Shown here: in pieces, positions 15,459-23,603 of the stretch | How positions within the stretch are numbered: position 1 is the stretch's first letter | How the letters are laid out: every line of letters begins with the position of its first letter | Assembly (NCBI GenBank): GCA_035652235.1 | Contig: DASREE010000023.1 | Coordinates: forward strand, 1 to 64,000 | Direction of reading: 5' to 3' | Length of the DNA: 64,000 nucleotides | Origin: PALSA-612 sp035652235 | GTDB taxonomy: Bacteria > Actinomycetota > Thermoleophilia > Gaiellales > Gaiellaceae | Notes under the pieces: model-generated | What the model saw: the letters and a program-made list of their open reading frames with translations, nothing else | What the model was told of the DNA's origin: nothing | The model's database searches: none | Position numbers and translations under genes: made by a program

Positions 15459-17177
15459 CTAGGCGACCGCCACCGCGATCAGCCGGCGTGTCGAGACGCC
15501 GGCGAGGAGGTCGTCGCCCGGCTTTCGGGCACGCACGAACATCACCACCAGGTTCCCGCGCCGGAGCGCGAAGGTCGGCCGCACGCGGTAGGTGAGCGTG
15601 GCCCAGCCGTCCGGGCCGGTCGGCACCTCCGGCTCGCTGGAGAGCCGGTTGAACGGTACCGCCATCCCGAGCACGAGCGCCCCGCTCACCGACCTGCCGT
15701 GGTCGACCTCGGACACGTGCACGCGCAGAACGAGCGGCTGCGCGCGGGAGGTGATGGCGCCGGGCGAGAACTGGACGCGATCGACGACGAGCCGGTCGGG
15801 CAGCGACACCGCCGCGACGGAAACGACGTTGGTCGCGAACGGCTGCGCGGGCGCGGCGGTCACGACAGCGGTCGGGGCCGAGTCGGCGAAGCCGTCGCCG
15901 TAGCCGTTGTGCGCCTTCACCTGGACGATCAGGCGGTGCCCGACGTCGCCGGCGGTGACCGTGTACGCCGGCTGCGCGAGCGAGCCGGTGACCGGGACGC
16001 AGTTGCCGCCGAGGGCGTCGCAGCGCGCCCACTGGTAGAAGAACGTCATCGGCGTCGCACCCGACCAGCTTCCGGTCGTGGCGGTCAGGACCTGGCCCTG
16101 CTCGGGCGTGCCGGAGACCGTCGGCGCGCCCGTGTTCTGCGGCACCGGCGGCGGCGGCGTGGCCGCGGAGACGACCACCGCCGTGGCGCTCGAGCGTGCC
16201 GTGGCCGCGCCGAAGCGGTTGGCGGCGGTGACGGCGAGCCGCACCCGGTGACCGACGTCGGCCGCTGCCAGCGTGTACGCGTGACCGCTGCCGACGGCCA
16301 GGCAGGCGAGTCCGTCACGGTCGCAGCGAAGCCACCTGAGGCGGAAGGCCATCGGCCGTGCGCCCGCCCACGTCCCGGCATGACCGTGCAGCGTCCTTCC
16401 CTCGCGGGCCGTGCCGGTGATCGTGGGAGGCGTCACGTCGTCCGGCATCAGGCTCCCCTGCACCGGGCTCGTCGCCGGCGAGAGCGCGTAGCTCTTGCCG
16501 GCGGCGTTGCGGGCGACGACGACTACTCGCAGCGCGTGGCCCTGCGTCTCCGGGCCGAGCCGAAGGCCGGGCCCTGGCGTGTCCAGGTACCAGTCGCAGG
16601 GCCCGCCTGCCGCTGCGCACAGACGCCACTTGTAGCGGAACAGCATCGGCCTGTCGCCGGTCCAGGACCCCCTGTCGGCGGTCACGGTCGACCCGACGGC
16701 GAGCGCTCCGGAGATCGACGGAGCGGTCGTGGCCACGGGCGCACCGGCGGGCGCCGTACGAACGGGCACGGTCGGCGCCGAGCTTGCCGACGAGCTCCCG
16801 GCGGCGTTGCTGGCCGTGACGGACACCACCAGCGTGCGCCCCGCCGTCATCGGCGTGAAGATCCGGTCGGTCGCACCCGCGATCTGGGTGCACGAGCTGC
16901 CGGTCACGTCGCACTCGGACCACTGGAACGAGAAGCGCATCGGCTTCGAGCCCTGCCAGGAGCCCGGGCTCGCCTGCAGGATGCGGCCCTGCGTCGGCGT
17001 TCCCACGATCGTCGGCGGGCTGGTGTTGGTCGGCGTCGCGGCTGCGCTCGCTCGGGAGGTGAGTCCCGTGGCCAGCGCCAGCGGCACGAACACGAAGAAG
17101 ACGAGGAGGCCGAGGCTCGCGACCAGCGGCCGGCTGAGACGGCCGCCGCGGCGCCGCGGCGAATGCACTGCTCTCAT
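15459..17177 (-). CDS. Exported protein with four Ig-like repeats
   Basis: A 572-residue surface or secreted protein. A signal anchor (about 17-46) is followed by four repeats of 90-100 residues at about 53-140, 151-238, 249-337 and 349-440. Each reads P-T-x2-G-T-x-x-x-G-x-x-L ... G-S-W-x-G-x-x-P-M-x-F ... W-x-x-C-D-x2-G-x-x-C ... D-V-G-H-x-L-x-V-x-V-x-A-x-N. Two Cys in each repeat could form a disulfide. A different C-terminal domain covers about 447-572. GAGGGGG seven bases before the ATG is a good ribosome site. It divides the conserved rseP/ispG neighbourhood. Adhesion or wall association is likely but not shown. Confidence 0.88.
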   Translation of the reverse strand: MRAVHSPRRRGGRLSRPLVASLGLLVFFVFVPLALATGLTSRASAAATPTNTSPPTIVGTPTQGRILQASPGSWQGSKPMRFSFQWSECDVTGSSCTQIAGATDRIFTPMTAGRTLVVSVTASNAAGSSSASSAPTVPVRTAPAGAPVATTAPSISGALAVGSTVTADRGSWTGDRPMLFRYKWRLCAAAGGPCDWYLDTPGPGLRLGPETQGHALRVVVVARNAAGKSYALSPATSPVQGSLMPDDVTPPTITGTAREGRTLHGHAGTWAGARPMAFRLRWLRCDRDGLACLAVGSGHAYTLAAADVGHRVRLAVTAANRFGAATARSSATAVVVSAATPPPPVPQNTGAPTVSGTPEQGQVLTATTGSWSGATPMTFFYQWARCDALGGNCVPVTGSLAQPAYTVTAGDVGHRLIVQVKAHNGYGDGFADSAPTAVVTAAPAQPFATNVVSVAAVSLPDRLVVDRVQFSPGAITSRAQPLVLRVHVSEVDHGRSVSGALVLGMAVPFNRLSSEPEVPTGPDGWATLTYRVRPTFALRRGNLVVMFVRARKPGDDLLAGVSTRRLIAVAVA

Positions 17178-17224
17178 TGCTACCCCCTCGAGAGACAGAT
17201 TGCTGGGCGATCGTTCCGACGTAC

Positions 17225-17268
17225 ACGTGGCGCTGCGGATGGGTCCGGCCGAGCCCTTCGACCCACGT
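17225..17268 (-). promoter_or_regulatory. Potential 5'-UTR structure before the Ig-like protein gene
   Basis: ACGTGG (complement of 17263-17268) can pair with CCACGT (complement of 17225-17230), with an alternative inner GGGTC/GACCC pairing that competes with it. It is 48-91 bases upstream of the start. Two mutually exclusive helices suggest regulation, but no known riboswitch consensus matches. Confidence 0.25.
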
Positions 17269-17354
17269 CTTACTGCGGTTTTCCCGCTTCTTTACGGCGC
17301 CCACACGGGTCCGCCCGCACGGCGCGCTTGCGCCGTCCTTCGCCGGCAGCGAAC

Positions 17355-18284
17355 ATGTCCGGCCCTGCGATGGCGGTCGGACGACAGCTCGTTCTCGCCC
17401 TGGCCACCCTGGCGGCTGCCCTCCCCACCGCAGCGGTGACATCCGCGTCCGCGCAGCCCGGCGCAGCGACGCTCCCGCCGAACGCCGCCGCGCCGTGGTC
17501 GGATCCGACGCACCACGGTCCGCTCGAGCAGCTGGCGGGCGCGGTCGCGAGCACGCTCGCCGGCCGGCAGGTCGCCGTCCGCTGCGAGAGCCCGGACGCC
17601 TGGCAGGCGCTCGTCTCTGCCTCCGGCGACACGGAGCTCGGCTTCGTACCCCTCCAGCTCGACGCTGCAGGCACGATCGCGGACGACGCCTCGCTCGTCG
17701 AGCTGTCGCCGCAGGTCTGCCTGCAGCTGCAGCAGTTCGCGGCGGCGGCGCCCAAGCCGACCACGTGCTCGCAGCGCACGGTGAGGACGGCGGTCGTCCA
17801 GCGGACGCGCCGCGTCACCGTCCGCCGCCGCGTGATCGAGCGCGGCCGCAGCCGCCTCGTCACGAGCACGATCTCCAGGCGCGTGCGGACGGCCGTGCGA
17901 CGGGTCACGGCCGGTCCGCCCGGCCCCTGCTTCCGCGACGGGCGGCCGCTTGCGGGCGGCAATGCCTTCTGGTCGGCGTACGCGAGCACGGCCACGGCGC
18001 TGCTCGTGCTCGCTCACGAGAGCGTGCACCTGGTCCAGGACCGGGCAGGTCGCCCGCTGCCGCCGCCCGAGCAGGCCGAGTCGGAAGCGCAGTGCGTCGG
18101 GATGCAGTGGTTGTACGCAGTCGCCGAGCAGCTCGGCGACTCGCCGGACGACGCCGAGGCGATCGCGCAGTACGCCTACGACGACCTGTACCCGAGCTTC
18201 CGGGGAACGCCGTACTGGTCGCCTGCTTGCGCGCCCGGCGGCGCGCTCGATCGCCGGACGCCCGGCACCCGCTCCTGGCCCTAG
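17355..18284 (+). CDS. Exported HExxH zinc metallopeptidase-like protein
   Basis: A 309-residue exported protein with a signal peptide (about 7-34). HESVH at 221-225 is a zinc-peptidase HExxH motif, and E244 in AESEAQC, about 19 residues later, is a plausible third ligand. Residues 139-185 are very Arg-rich (runs such as RTRRVTVRRRV), an odd feature in an exported protein. I do not recognise the family. No good ribosome site precedes ATG 17355; ATG 17370 is five codons in. A short hairpin (ACGGCGC/GCGCCGT, 17319-17336) lies in the upstream region. Its stop shares CTAG with rseP. Confidence 0.75.
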   Translation: MSGPAMAVGRQLVLALATLAAALPTAAVTSASAQPGAATLPPNAAAPWSDPTHHGPLEQLAGAVASTLAGRQVAVRCESPDAWQALVSASGDTELGFVPLQLDAAGTIADDASLVELSPQVCLQLQQFAAAAPKPTTCSQRTVRTAVVQRTRRVTVRRRVIERGRSRLVTSTISRRVRTAVRRVTAGPPGPCFRDGRPLAGGNAFWSAYASTATALLVLAHESVHLVQDRAGRPLPPPEQAESEAQCVGMQWLYAVAEQLGDSPDDAEAIAQYAYDDLYPSFRGTPYWSPACAPGGALDRRTPGTRSWP

Positions 18285-19510
18285 CCGCCGAGACGGCCGA
18301 CGTCGTTCGAGAGGCCGACGAAGAACAGCAGCAGCACCACGGCGATGCCGACGGCGGACACCCGCTCGTAGATCTCCCGCGCGATCGCACGCCCGCGGAT
18401 CCCCTCGAGCAGCGAGAAGGCGATGTGGCCACCGTCGAGCGGAAGCAGCGGCAGCAGGTTGAGCAGGGCGAGCGACAGGCTGATGAAGCCGAGCACGCCC
18501 AGGTAGGAGGCCCAGCCGACCTGCGCCGCGTCCTTCGAGGCGCGGAAGATGGAGACGGTGCCGCCGATCTGCTGGCGCTCCTTCTTGTGGAAGATGCCGG
18601 CCAGCGTGACCGCCGTCTCCCGTGCCACGACGCCGGTCGTGCGCAGCGCTTTCCAGGCCGCCGCGCCGAGCCCGAGCGGCTCCGCGTGCAGCTGGAACCC
18701 GAGCCGGTAGACGCCCGGCTCGACCTCGATCGGGCGTACCGGCTCGAGGATCACCACCTCCCGGCCGCGCAGCACCGCCAGCGTCAGCGGCCGCCCCTTC
18801 GACGAGGAGATGCGCTCGGTGATCTGCGAGGCGGTGACCGCCTCCCCGTTGATCGCGAGCACGCGGTCTCCCGGCCGCAGCCCGGCCTGCGCGGCGGGCG
18901 CCAGACGCAGCCCGCGCGCGAGATCGTGCCCCGGCACGATCCGCTGCACGGTCGTCGTCGCCCTGCCGCCGGCGACCATGAACACGATCGCGAACAGCAG
19001 GATCGCGAAGGCGAGGTTGGTCGCGGGCCCGGCGAGGATGGCGGCCACGCGCTTCCACGTGCGCTGACGCCAGTACGCCTGGGCCGAGAGCCCGTCGAGG
19101 ATCTCCTGGATGCCCTTGTCGACGCCGGGTGGAACGCCCTGCTCGCCGCACGAGCGGTCGATCTCCGCGAGCGCGGCGCGGGCGGCGTCGGCGTCGCCGG
19201 CGGAGAGCGCCCGCTTGAGACGCTCGGTCGGACCGACGAGCTCCGGGCTCTCCCGCAGCGCGCGGCCGAAGTGGATGTCGACGTCCTGCGGCGCAGGACG
19301 GTGCATCCCGGGGATCTTCACGTAGCCGCCGAGCGGGAAGGCGCGCACGGCGTAGTCGATGCCTCCACGACGCACCTTCGCGAGCGGCGGACCAAAGCCG
19401 ATGTTGAAGCTCCGCGGGCGCATGCCGACGGCGAGCGCCGTCAAGAAGTGCCCGGCCTCGTGGATCAGGATCAGGAACGCGAGCCCGAGGATGGCGACGA
19501 GGACGCTCAT
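18281..19510 (-). CDS. rseP: Site-2 intramembrane metalloprotease RseP/RasP
   Basis: Zinc protease that cuts transmembrane segments of regulatory proteins such as anti-sigma factors. The 409-residue protein has HEAGH at 17-21 in the first helix, the second-site LLPLDGGH near the C-terminus, and a PDZ domain in the middle (APAAQAGLRPGDRVLAING). Between the FPLGGYVKIPG segment and the second helix there is a hydrophilic insertion of about 80 residues. The ATG overlaps the dxr stop as ATGA. It is the last gene of the rpsB-to-rseP series. Confidence 0.95.
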   Translation of the reverse strand: MSVLVAILGLAFLILIHEAGHFLTALAVGMRPRSFNIGFGPPLAKVRRGGIDYAVRAFPLGGYVKIPGMHRPAPQDVDIHFGRALRESPELVGPTERLKRALSAGDADAARAALAEIDRSCGEQGVPPGVDKGIQEILDGLSAQAYWRQRTWKRVAAILAGPATNLAFAILLFAIVFMVAGGRATTTVQRIVPGHDLARGLRLAPAAQAGLRPGDRVLAINGEAVTASQITERISSSKGRPLTLAVLRGREVVILEPVRPIEVEPGVYRLGFQLHAEPLGLGAAAWKALRTTGVVARETAVTLAGIFHKKERQQIGGTVSIFRASKDAAQVGWASYLGVLGFISLSLALLNLLPLLPLDGGHIAFSLLEGIRGRAIAREIYERVSAVGIAVVLLLFFVGLSNDVGRLGG

Positions 19511-20574
19511 GCCGGGGCGAGCACGCTCTCTGCGACGGCACGGGCCTCCGCATCGGCCGCGACGAGGTCGTCCAGGTCGCGCGCCGGCGCCCCGTCGACC
19601 GTGTCGAGCGTCCGCTCGACCGTCTCGGCGATGTCGAGGAACGAGATGCGTCCGGCGAGGAAGGCGGCCACCGCCACCTCGTTCGCGGCGTTGAAGGCAC
19701 AGGGGAGCGTGCCGCCGCCGACTCCCGCCTCGCGCGCGAGCCTGAGCATGGGGAAGGTCTCGGCATCGGGCGCCTCGAACTCGAGCGTGAGACCGGAAGC
19801 GAGGTCGAGCGTGGGCACCGGTGTCGCCGCTCGCTCGGGATAGGTGAGCGCGAACGAGATCGGCACGCGCATGTCCGGATACCCCAGGTGCGCGAGGGCG
19901 GCGCCGTCGCGGAAGCGCACGAGGGAGTGAACGACCGAGCTCGGATGCACGACGATCTCGATCCGCTCGTACGGGAGCGCGAACAGGAAGTGCGCCTCGA
20001 TCAGCTCGAGTCCCTTGTTCGCGAGGGTCGCCGAGTCGACCGTGATCTTCGGCCCCATGCTCCAGGTGGGGTGCGCGAGCGCCTCCTCGACGGTGACCGA
20101 GGCGAGCTCGTCCCTCGTCCTGCCGCGAAACGGCCCGCCCGACGCGGTGAGCACGATCGAGTCGACCTGCTCGCCGGTACGGCCTTCGAGGCACTGGAAG
20201 ATGGCCGAGTGCTCGCTGTCGACCGGCAGCAACCGCCCTCCGCCCCGCTTCCAGGCTGCCAGCGCGAGCTCGCCGGCCGCGACCAGGCTCTCCTTGTTCG
20301 CGAGCGCGAGGTCGGCGCCGTGCTCGAGCGTCCACAGGGTGGCGGGCAGGCCGGCGAAGCCGACGACGGCGTTCAGCACCACGTCCGGCTCGGCCGCCTC
20401 CAGCAGCGAGACGAGGTCGCCGCCGACCTGCGTCAGCGGCGCCAGCCCGTCGATCGGCTGCCTGCCGGACGCGGCGGCGACGAGCTCGAGGCCGGGATGC
20501 GCGTCGACGATCTCGAGGGCCTGGCGCCCGATCGAGCCCGTGGCCCCGAGCAGGGCGACCCGCTTGACCGTCAC
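19507..20574 (-). CDS. dxr: 1-deoxy-D-xylulose-5-phosphate reductoisomerase
   Basis: Second step of the MEP pathway, converting DXP to MEP with NADPH. The 355-residue protein has the dinucleotide motif GATGSIG at residues 10-16, LANKESLV, the metal/substrate segment DSEHSAIFQ, TASGGPFRG and the HPTWSMG segment. It is slightly shorter than typical DXR (about 390). The GTG start at 20574 lies exactly six bases after TACACT, pointing to a leaderless transcript separate from cdsA. Stop and rseP start overlap (ATGA). Confidence 0.96.
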   Translation of the reverse strand: MTVKRVALLGATGSIGRQALEIVDAHPGLELVAAASGRQPIDGLAPLTQVGGDLVSLLEAAEPDVVLNAVVGFAGLPATLWTLEHGADLALANKESLVAAGELALAAWKRGGGRLLPVDSEHSAIFQCLEGRTGEQVDSIVLTASGGPFRGRTRDELASVTVEEALAHPTWSMGPKITVDSATLANKGLELIEAHFLFALPYERIEIVVHPSSVVHSLVRFRDGAALAHLGYPDMRVPISFALTYPERAATPVPTLDLASGLTLEFEAPDAETFPMLRLAREAGVGGGTLPCAFNAANEVAVAAFLAGRISFLDIAETVERTLDTVDGAPARDLDDLVAADAEARAVAESVLAPA

Positions 20575-20580
20575 GGATCC

Positions 20581-20586
20581 AGTGTA
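20581..20586 (-). promoter_or_regulatory. -10 element (TACACT) for dxr, leaderless
   Basis: TACACT on the minus strand followed by six bases and the GTG start. This gives dxr-rseP its own promoter within the 76-bp gap after cdsA. No ribosome site is visible. Confidence 0.55.
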
Positions 20587-20650
20587 GAGGCCCCCGCGAT
20601 CGCCACCGGCCGCCGGGCGCGGCTCGGAGCGTCCGTCTCGGCGGTCGGCG

Positions 20651-21451
20651 TCAGCTCGTGTACGCGAGGACGAGGAAGTACGAGGCAGCCGAGGCGAACA
20701 GGATCGAGTCGATCCGGTCGAGCATGCCGCCGTGCGCGCCGAGCAGGCGGCCGGTGTCCTTTGTACCCATGTCCCGCTTGAGCATGGAGACGAACAGATC
20801 GCCGGCCGGGGCGGCGAGCGCGACGACGAGCCCGAGGACGAGGCTCTGCCCGATCGAGAGGAAGGTGTCGCGGTCCTTGTAGAGCGTCACGAACGCCACG
20901 AACACGCACGCGACCGTTCCGGCCAGGAAGCCCTCGAGCGTCTTCCCCGGCGAGAGCGCCGGCGCCAGCTTGTGCCGCCCGAACGCCCGGCCGCCGAGGT
21001 AGGCGAACGTGTCGTCGCTGAAGACGGCGAGCAGCACCGCGAACGCGGCGAGGCGGCCGTGGCCCGGCAGGTCGCGGAGCAGCAGCACGAGACCGAGCCC
21101 GAAGCCGATCCAGGCGGGGCCGAGCAGCGTGACGGCGACGCTGACGGTGGCCGAGCCGCGCGTCCCGGCCGCGCCCTTGAGCAGGAACGCGAGCCCGAGC
21201 GAGCCGAGCAACGCCCCGACAGCCCACTCGATCGTGCTCATCTCGAGCGCGACCAGCACGCCGACGAGGCCGGCGTGGCCGGCGATGGCGATCGGCCGCA
21301 GCGACCGGGTCATCACGTACAGCTCGTGCACGGCGACGAGCCCGCCGGCGACGGCGAGCGCGGCCAGCCACCAGCCGCCGAGCCAGAGCAGGCCGAGCAC
21401 GACCGGGAGGCCGGCGGCGCCGACGAGGAGCCGGGAGAGGAAGCTGCTCAA
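20651..21451 (-). CDS. cdsA: Phosphatidate cytidylyltransferase
   Basis: Makes CDP-diacylglycerol from phosphatidate and CTP, the precursor used by the phosphatidyltransferase at 5710-6282. The 266-residue protein is polytopic (about eight helices) and holds the family signature S-x-L-K-R-x4-K-D-x-G-x5-H-G-G-x-x-D-R near residues 214-240. The start is TTG: an in-frame stop lies directly upstream and no ATG or GTG occurs in the first helix. The TTG overlaps the stop of a six-codon upstream reading frame (see 21448-21468). Confidence 0.95.
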   Translation of the reverse strand: MSSFLSRLLVGAAGLPVVLGLLWLGGWWLAALAVAGGLVAVHELYVMTRSLRPIAIAGHAGLVGVLVALEMSTIEWAVGALLGSLGLAFLLKGAAGTRGSATVSVAVTLLGPAWIGFGLGLVLLLRDLPGHGRLAAFAVLLAVFSDDTFAYLGGRAFGRHKLAPALSPGKTLEGFLAGTVACVFVAFVTLYKDRDTFLSIGQSLVLGLVVALAAPAGDLFVSMLKRDMGTKDTGRLLGAHGGMLDRIDSILFASAASYFLVLAYTS

Positions 21452-21468
21452 CGCCGCCGCACCTGCAT
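21448..21468 (-). promoter_or_regulatory. Short upstream reading frame (MQVRRR) coupled to cdsA
   Basis: ATG-CAG-GTG-CGG-CGG-CGT-TGA ends so that TGA overlaps the TTG start of cdsA (TTGA). GATACT lies nine bases before its ATG. It may help initiation at the weak TTG by coupling, or act as a short leader. Confidence 0.35.
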
Positions 21469-21517
21469 CGCAGCAGGAGTATCCCCCGGTCGCGGATCGC
21501 CGGCGACCGGACGCGCG

Positions 21518-22267
21518 TCAGCGGCCGCCGAAGCGGCGGCGCCGGCTCGCGTAGGCGGCGAGCGCGTGCTCGAGGTCGCGCGGCCCGAAGTCGGGCCACA
21601 GGCGGTCGACGAAAACGAGCTCGGAGTAGGCGAGCTGCCAGAGCATGAAGTTCGAGATGCGCAGCTCGCCGGAGGTGCGGATGAGGAGGTCGGGATCCGG
21701 CAGCTCGGGTGCGTACAGGTTCGCGGCGAACGTGTTCTCGTCGATCTCGCGCGGATCGATCCCCGATTCCGCCAGCCGCCGTGCGGCCTCGACGATCTCG
21801 GCCCGGCCGCCGTAGTCGAAGGCGATCCACAGGTTGAGGCGGTCGTTCTCCGCGGTCTGCCGCTCGAGCCCCGCCATCTTGCGGCGGAGCCCGTCGGGAG
21901 CCCGGTCGCGCCGGCCGAGGAAGCGCACGCGCACGCCCTGGCGGACGAGGTCGGCGAGCTCCCGGTCGATCGTCTCGGCGAAGATGTCCATCAGCGCGTC
22001 GATCTCGTCCCGCGGCCTCGACCAGTTCTCGGTCGAGAAGGCGTACACGGTGAGCGTGTCCACGCGGTGCTCGATCGCCGCCTCGACGACCGGCCGCAGC
22101 GCGCGCGAGCCGGCCCGGTGGCCGGCGGCGACGGGGAGGCCGCGCCGCTTCGCCCAGCGGCCGTTGCCGTCCATGATGATCGCGACCGACCGCGCCACGT
22201 CCGGGAGATCGCGCTCCGGGAGCGGCTTCACGCCGCGGAGCGAGCGGATGCGGGTGAGGATGCGCAT
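21518..22267 (-). CDS. uppS: Isoprenyl (undecaprenyl) diphosphate synthase
   Basis: cis-Prenyltransferase extending farnesyl diphosphate with isopentenyl diphosphate to make the wall lipid carrier. The 249-residue protein has the catalytic IIMDGNGRWAKRRG motif (D33), the HRAG substrate segment and the C-terminal LWPDFGPRDLEHAL segment. It starts at ATG 22267, 16 bases after frr. It joins MEP products (dxr, ispG) to cell-wall synthesis. Confidence 0.96.
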   Translation of the reverse strand: MRILTRIRSLRGVKPLPERDLPDVARSVAIIMDGNGRWAKRRGLPVAAGHRAGSRALRPVVEAAIEHRVDTLTVYAFSTENWSRPRDEIDALMDIFAETIDRELADLVRQGVRVRFLGRRDRAPDGLRRKMAGLERQTAENDRLNLWIAFDYGGRAEIVEAARRLAESGIDPREIDENTFAANLYAPELPDPDLLIRTSGELRISNFMLWQLAYSELVFVDRLWPDFGPRDLEHALAAYASRRRRFGGR

Positions 22268-22283
22268 GGGGCTGGGCGTCGGC

Positions 22284-22847
22284 TCAGACCTCCAGGATCT
22301 CCGCTTCCTTCCGCTTCAGCAGCTCGTCGATCTTCTGGACGTGCTCGTCCGTCAGCTTCTGCACACGCTCCTCGGCGCGGTGCTCCTCGTCCGCTCCCAC
22401 CTCGCCCGAGTCGACCAGCTCCTTCAGGTGGTGCATGACGTCGCGCCGGACGTTCCGCACCGCCACGCGGCACTCCTCCGCCAGGCCGCGCACCACCTTG
22501 ACGAGCTCCCTCCTGCGCTCCTCGGTCAGCTGCGGGATGGGCAGGCGGATGACCTTCCCGTCGTTCGACGGCTGCAGCCCGAGATCGGACTCCATGATCG
22601 CCTTCTCGATCGCCTTGATCGAGGCCGGATCGAAGGGCTGGATGGTCAGCATCCGCGGCTCGGGCACGTTGATGGTCGCGAGCTGCTTGAGCGGCGTCGA
22701 CTGCCCGTAGTAGTCGACGGAGATACGGTCGAGGAGCGCGGCCGACGCACGGCCCGTTCGAACGCTGTTGAACTCCTGCTGCGCCGCCTCCACCGAGCGG
22801 TCCATGCGGCGGGTCGCGTCCTGCAGGAACTCCTCAATCGTGGCCAT
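22284..22847 (-). CDS. frr: Ribosome recycling factor
   Basis: Splits post-termination ribosomes together with EF-G. The 187-residue protein shows the typical three-helix-bundle sequence, with the VRTGRASAALLDRI segment near residue 30 and the C-terminal DEHVQKIDELLKRKEAEILEV. The ATG at 22847 is the right start: CGGAGG lies six bases upstream inside the end of pyrH, and the 18 extra codons of the longer frame are not conserved in type. Confidence 0.96.
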   Translation of the reverse strand: MATIEEFLQDATRRMDRSVEAAQQEFNSVRTGRASAALLDRISVDYYGQSTPLKQLATINVPEPRMLTIQPFDPASIKAIEKAIMESDLGLQPSNDGKVIRLPIPQLTEERRRELVKVVRGLAEECRVAVRNVRRDVMHHLKELVDSGEVGADEEHRAEERVQKLTDEHVQKIDELLKRKEAEILEV

Positions 22848-23598
22848 CAACTGCCTCCGGGGTCGAGATGATCGTGCCGATCCGCTCGCCGGCGAGGACA
22901 CGCTGGATGTTGCCCGCGGCGAGCCCGAACACGTAGATCGGCAGCCGGTTGTCCATGCACAGGGAGAGCGCGGTCGTGTCCATCACCTTCAGGCCGCGCT
23001 CGATCGCCTCCAGGTGGGTCAGTGCCGGCAAGAGCTCGGCGGAGGCATCGCTGCGCGGGTCGCCGTCGTAGACGCCCTCGACGCCGTTCTTCGCCATCAG
23101 GATCGCCTCCGCGCCGACCTCGAGCGCGCGCAGCGCCGCGGCCGTGTCGGTGGTGAAGAACGGGTTGCCCGTTCCGGCGGCGAAGATGACGACGCGACCC
23201 TTCTCGAGGTGGCGCATCGCCCGGCGGCGGATGTACGGCTCGGCGACCTCGGCGACGGTGATCGCCGACAGCACGCGCGTCTGCGCCCCACGCCTCTCGA
23301 GCGCGTCCTGCACCGTCAGCGCGTTCAGCACGCTCGCGAGCATGCCCGCGTAGTCGGCGGTCGAGCGGTCCATCCCGGCCGCGGCTCGCTCCATGCCGCG
23401 GATGATGTTGCCGCCGCCGACGACCAGCGCGAGCTCGAAGCCGGCCCGGTGCGCCTCCGCGATCTCGTCCGCGAGCGCCTCGACGCGCTCCTGGTCGATG
23501 CCGAACTCCTGCTCGCCGGACATCGCCTCGCCGGAGATCTTGAGCAGGACGCGCGTGAACGGCGCGCACCGGACCGCTCGCGGGGTGACCTGGGCCAC
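22834..23598 (-). CDS. pyrH: UMP kinase
   Basis: Phosphorylates UMP to UDP; hexameric amino-acid-kinase-fold enzyme. The 254-residue protein opens with RVLLKISGEAMSG, contains VVGGGNIIRG and GTGNPFFTTDTAAALRA, and ends with GTIIS. The GTG at 23598, five bases past the tsf stop, is the nearest upstream start, since the longer frame lies inside tsf. No strong ribosome site is seen, so it is probably coupled to tsf. Confidence 0.95.
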   Translation of the reverse strand: MAQVTPRAVRCAPFTRVLLKISGEAMSGEQEFGIDQERVEALADEIAEAHRAGFELALVVGGGNIIRGMERAAAGMDRSTADYAGMLASVLNALTVQDALERRGAQTRVLSAITVAEVAEPYIRRRAMRHLEKGRVVIFAAGTGNPFFTTDTAAALRALEVGAEAILMAKNGVEGVYDGDPRSDASAELLPALTHLEAIERGLKVMDTTALSLCMDNRLPIYVFGLAAGNIQRVLAGERIGTIISTPEAVDGHD

Positions 23599-23603
23599 GG
23601 GGC

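Noticed and set aside
15399..17354. Plus-strand frame extending the HExxH protein upstream by 652 residues
   Set aside because: It is antisense to the four-repeat exported protein; a signal peptide begins right after ATG 17355.
17178..17354. GEMM-type c-di-GMP riboswitch before the Ig-repeat gene
   Set aside because: The conserved core bases are absent; only general hairpins are found.
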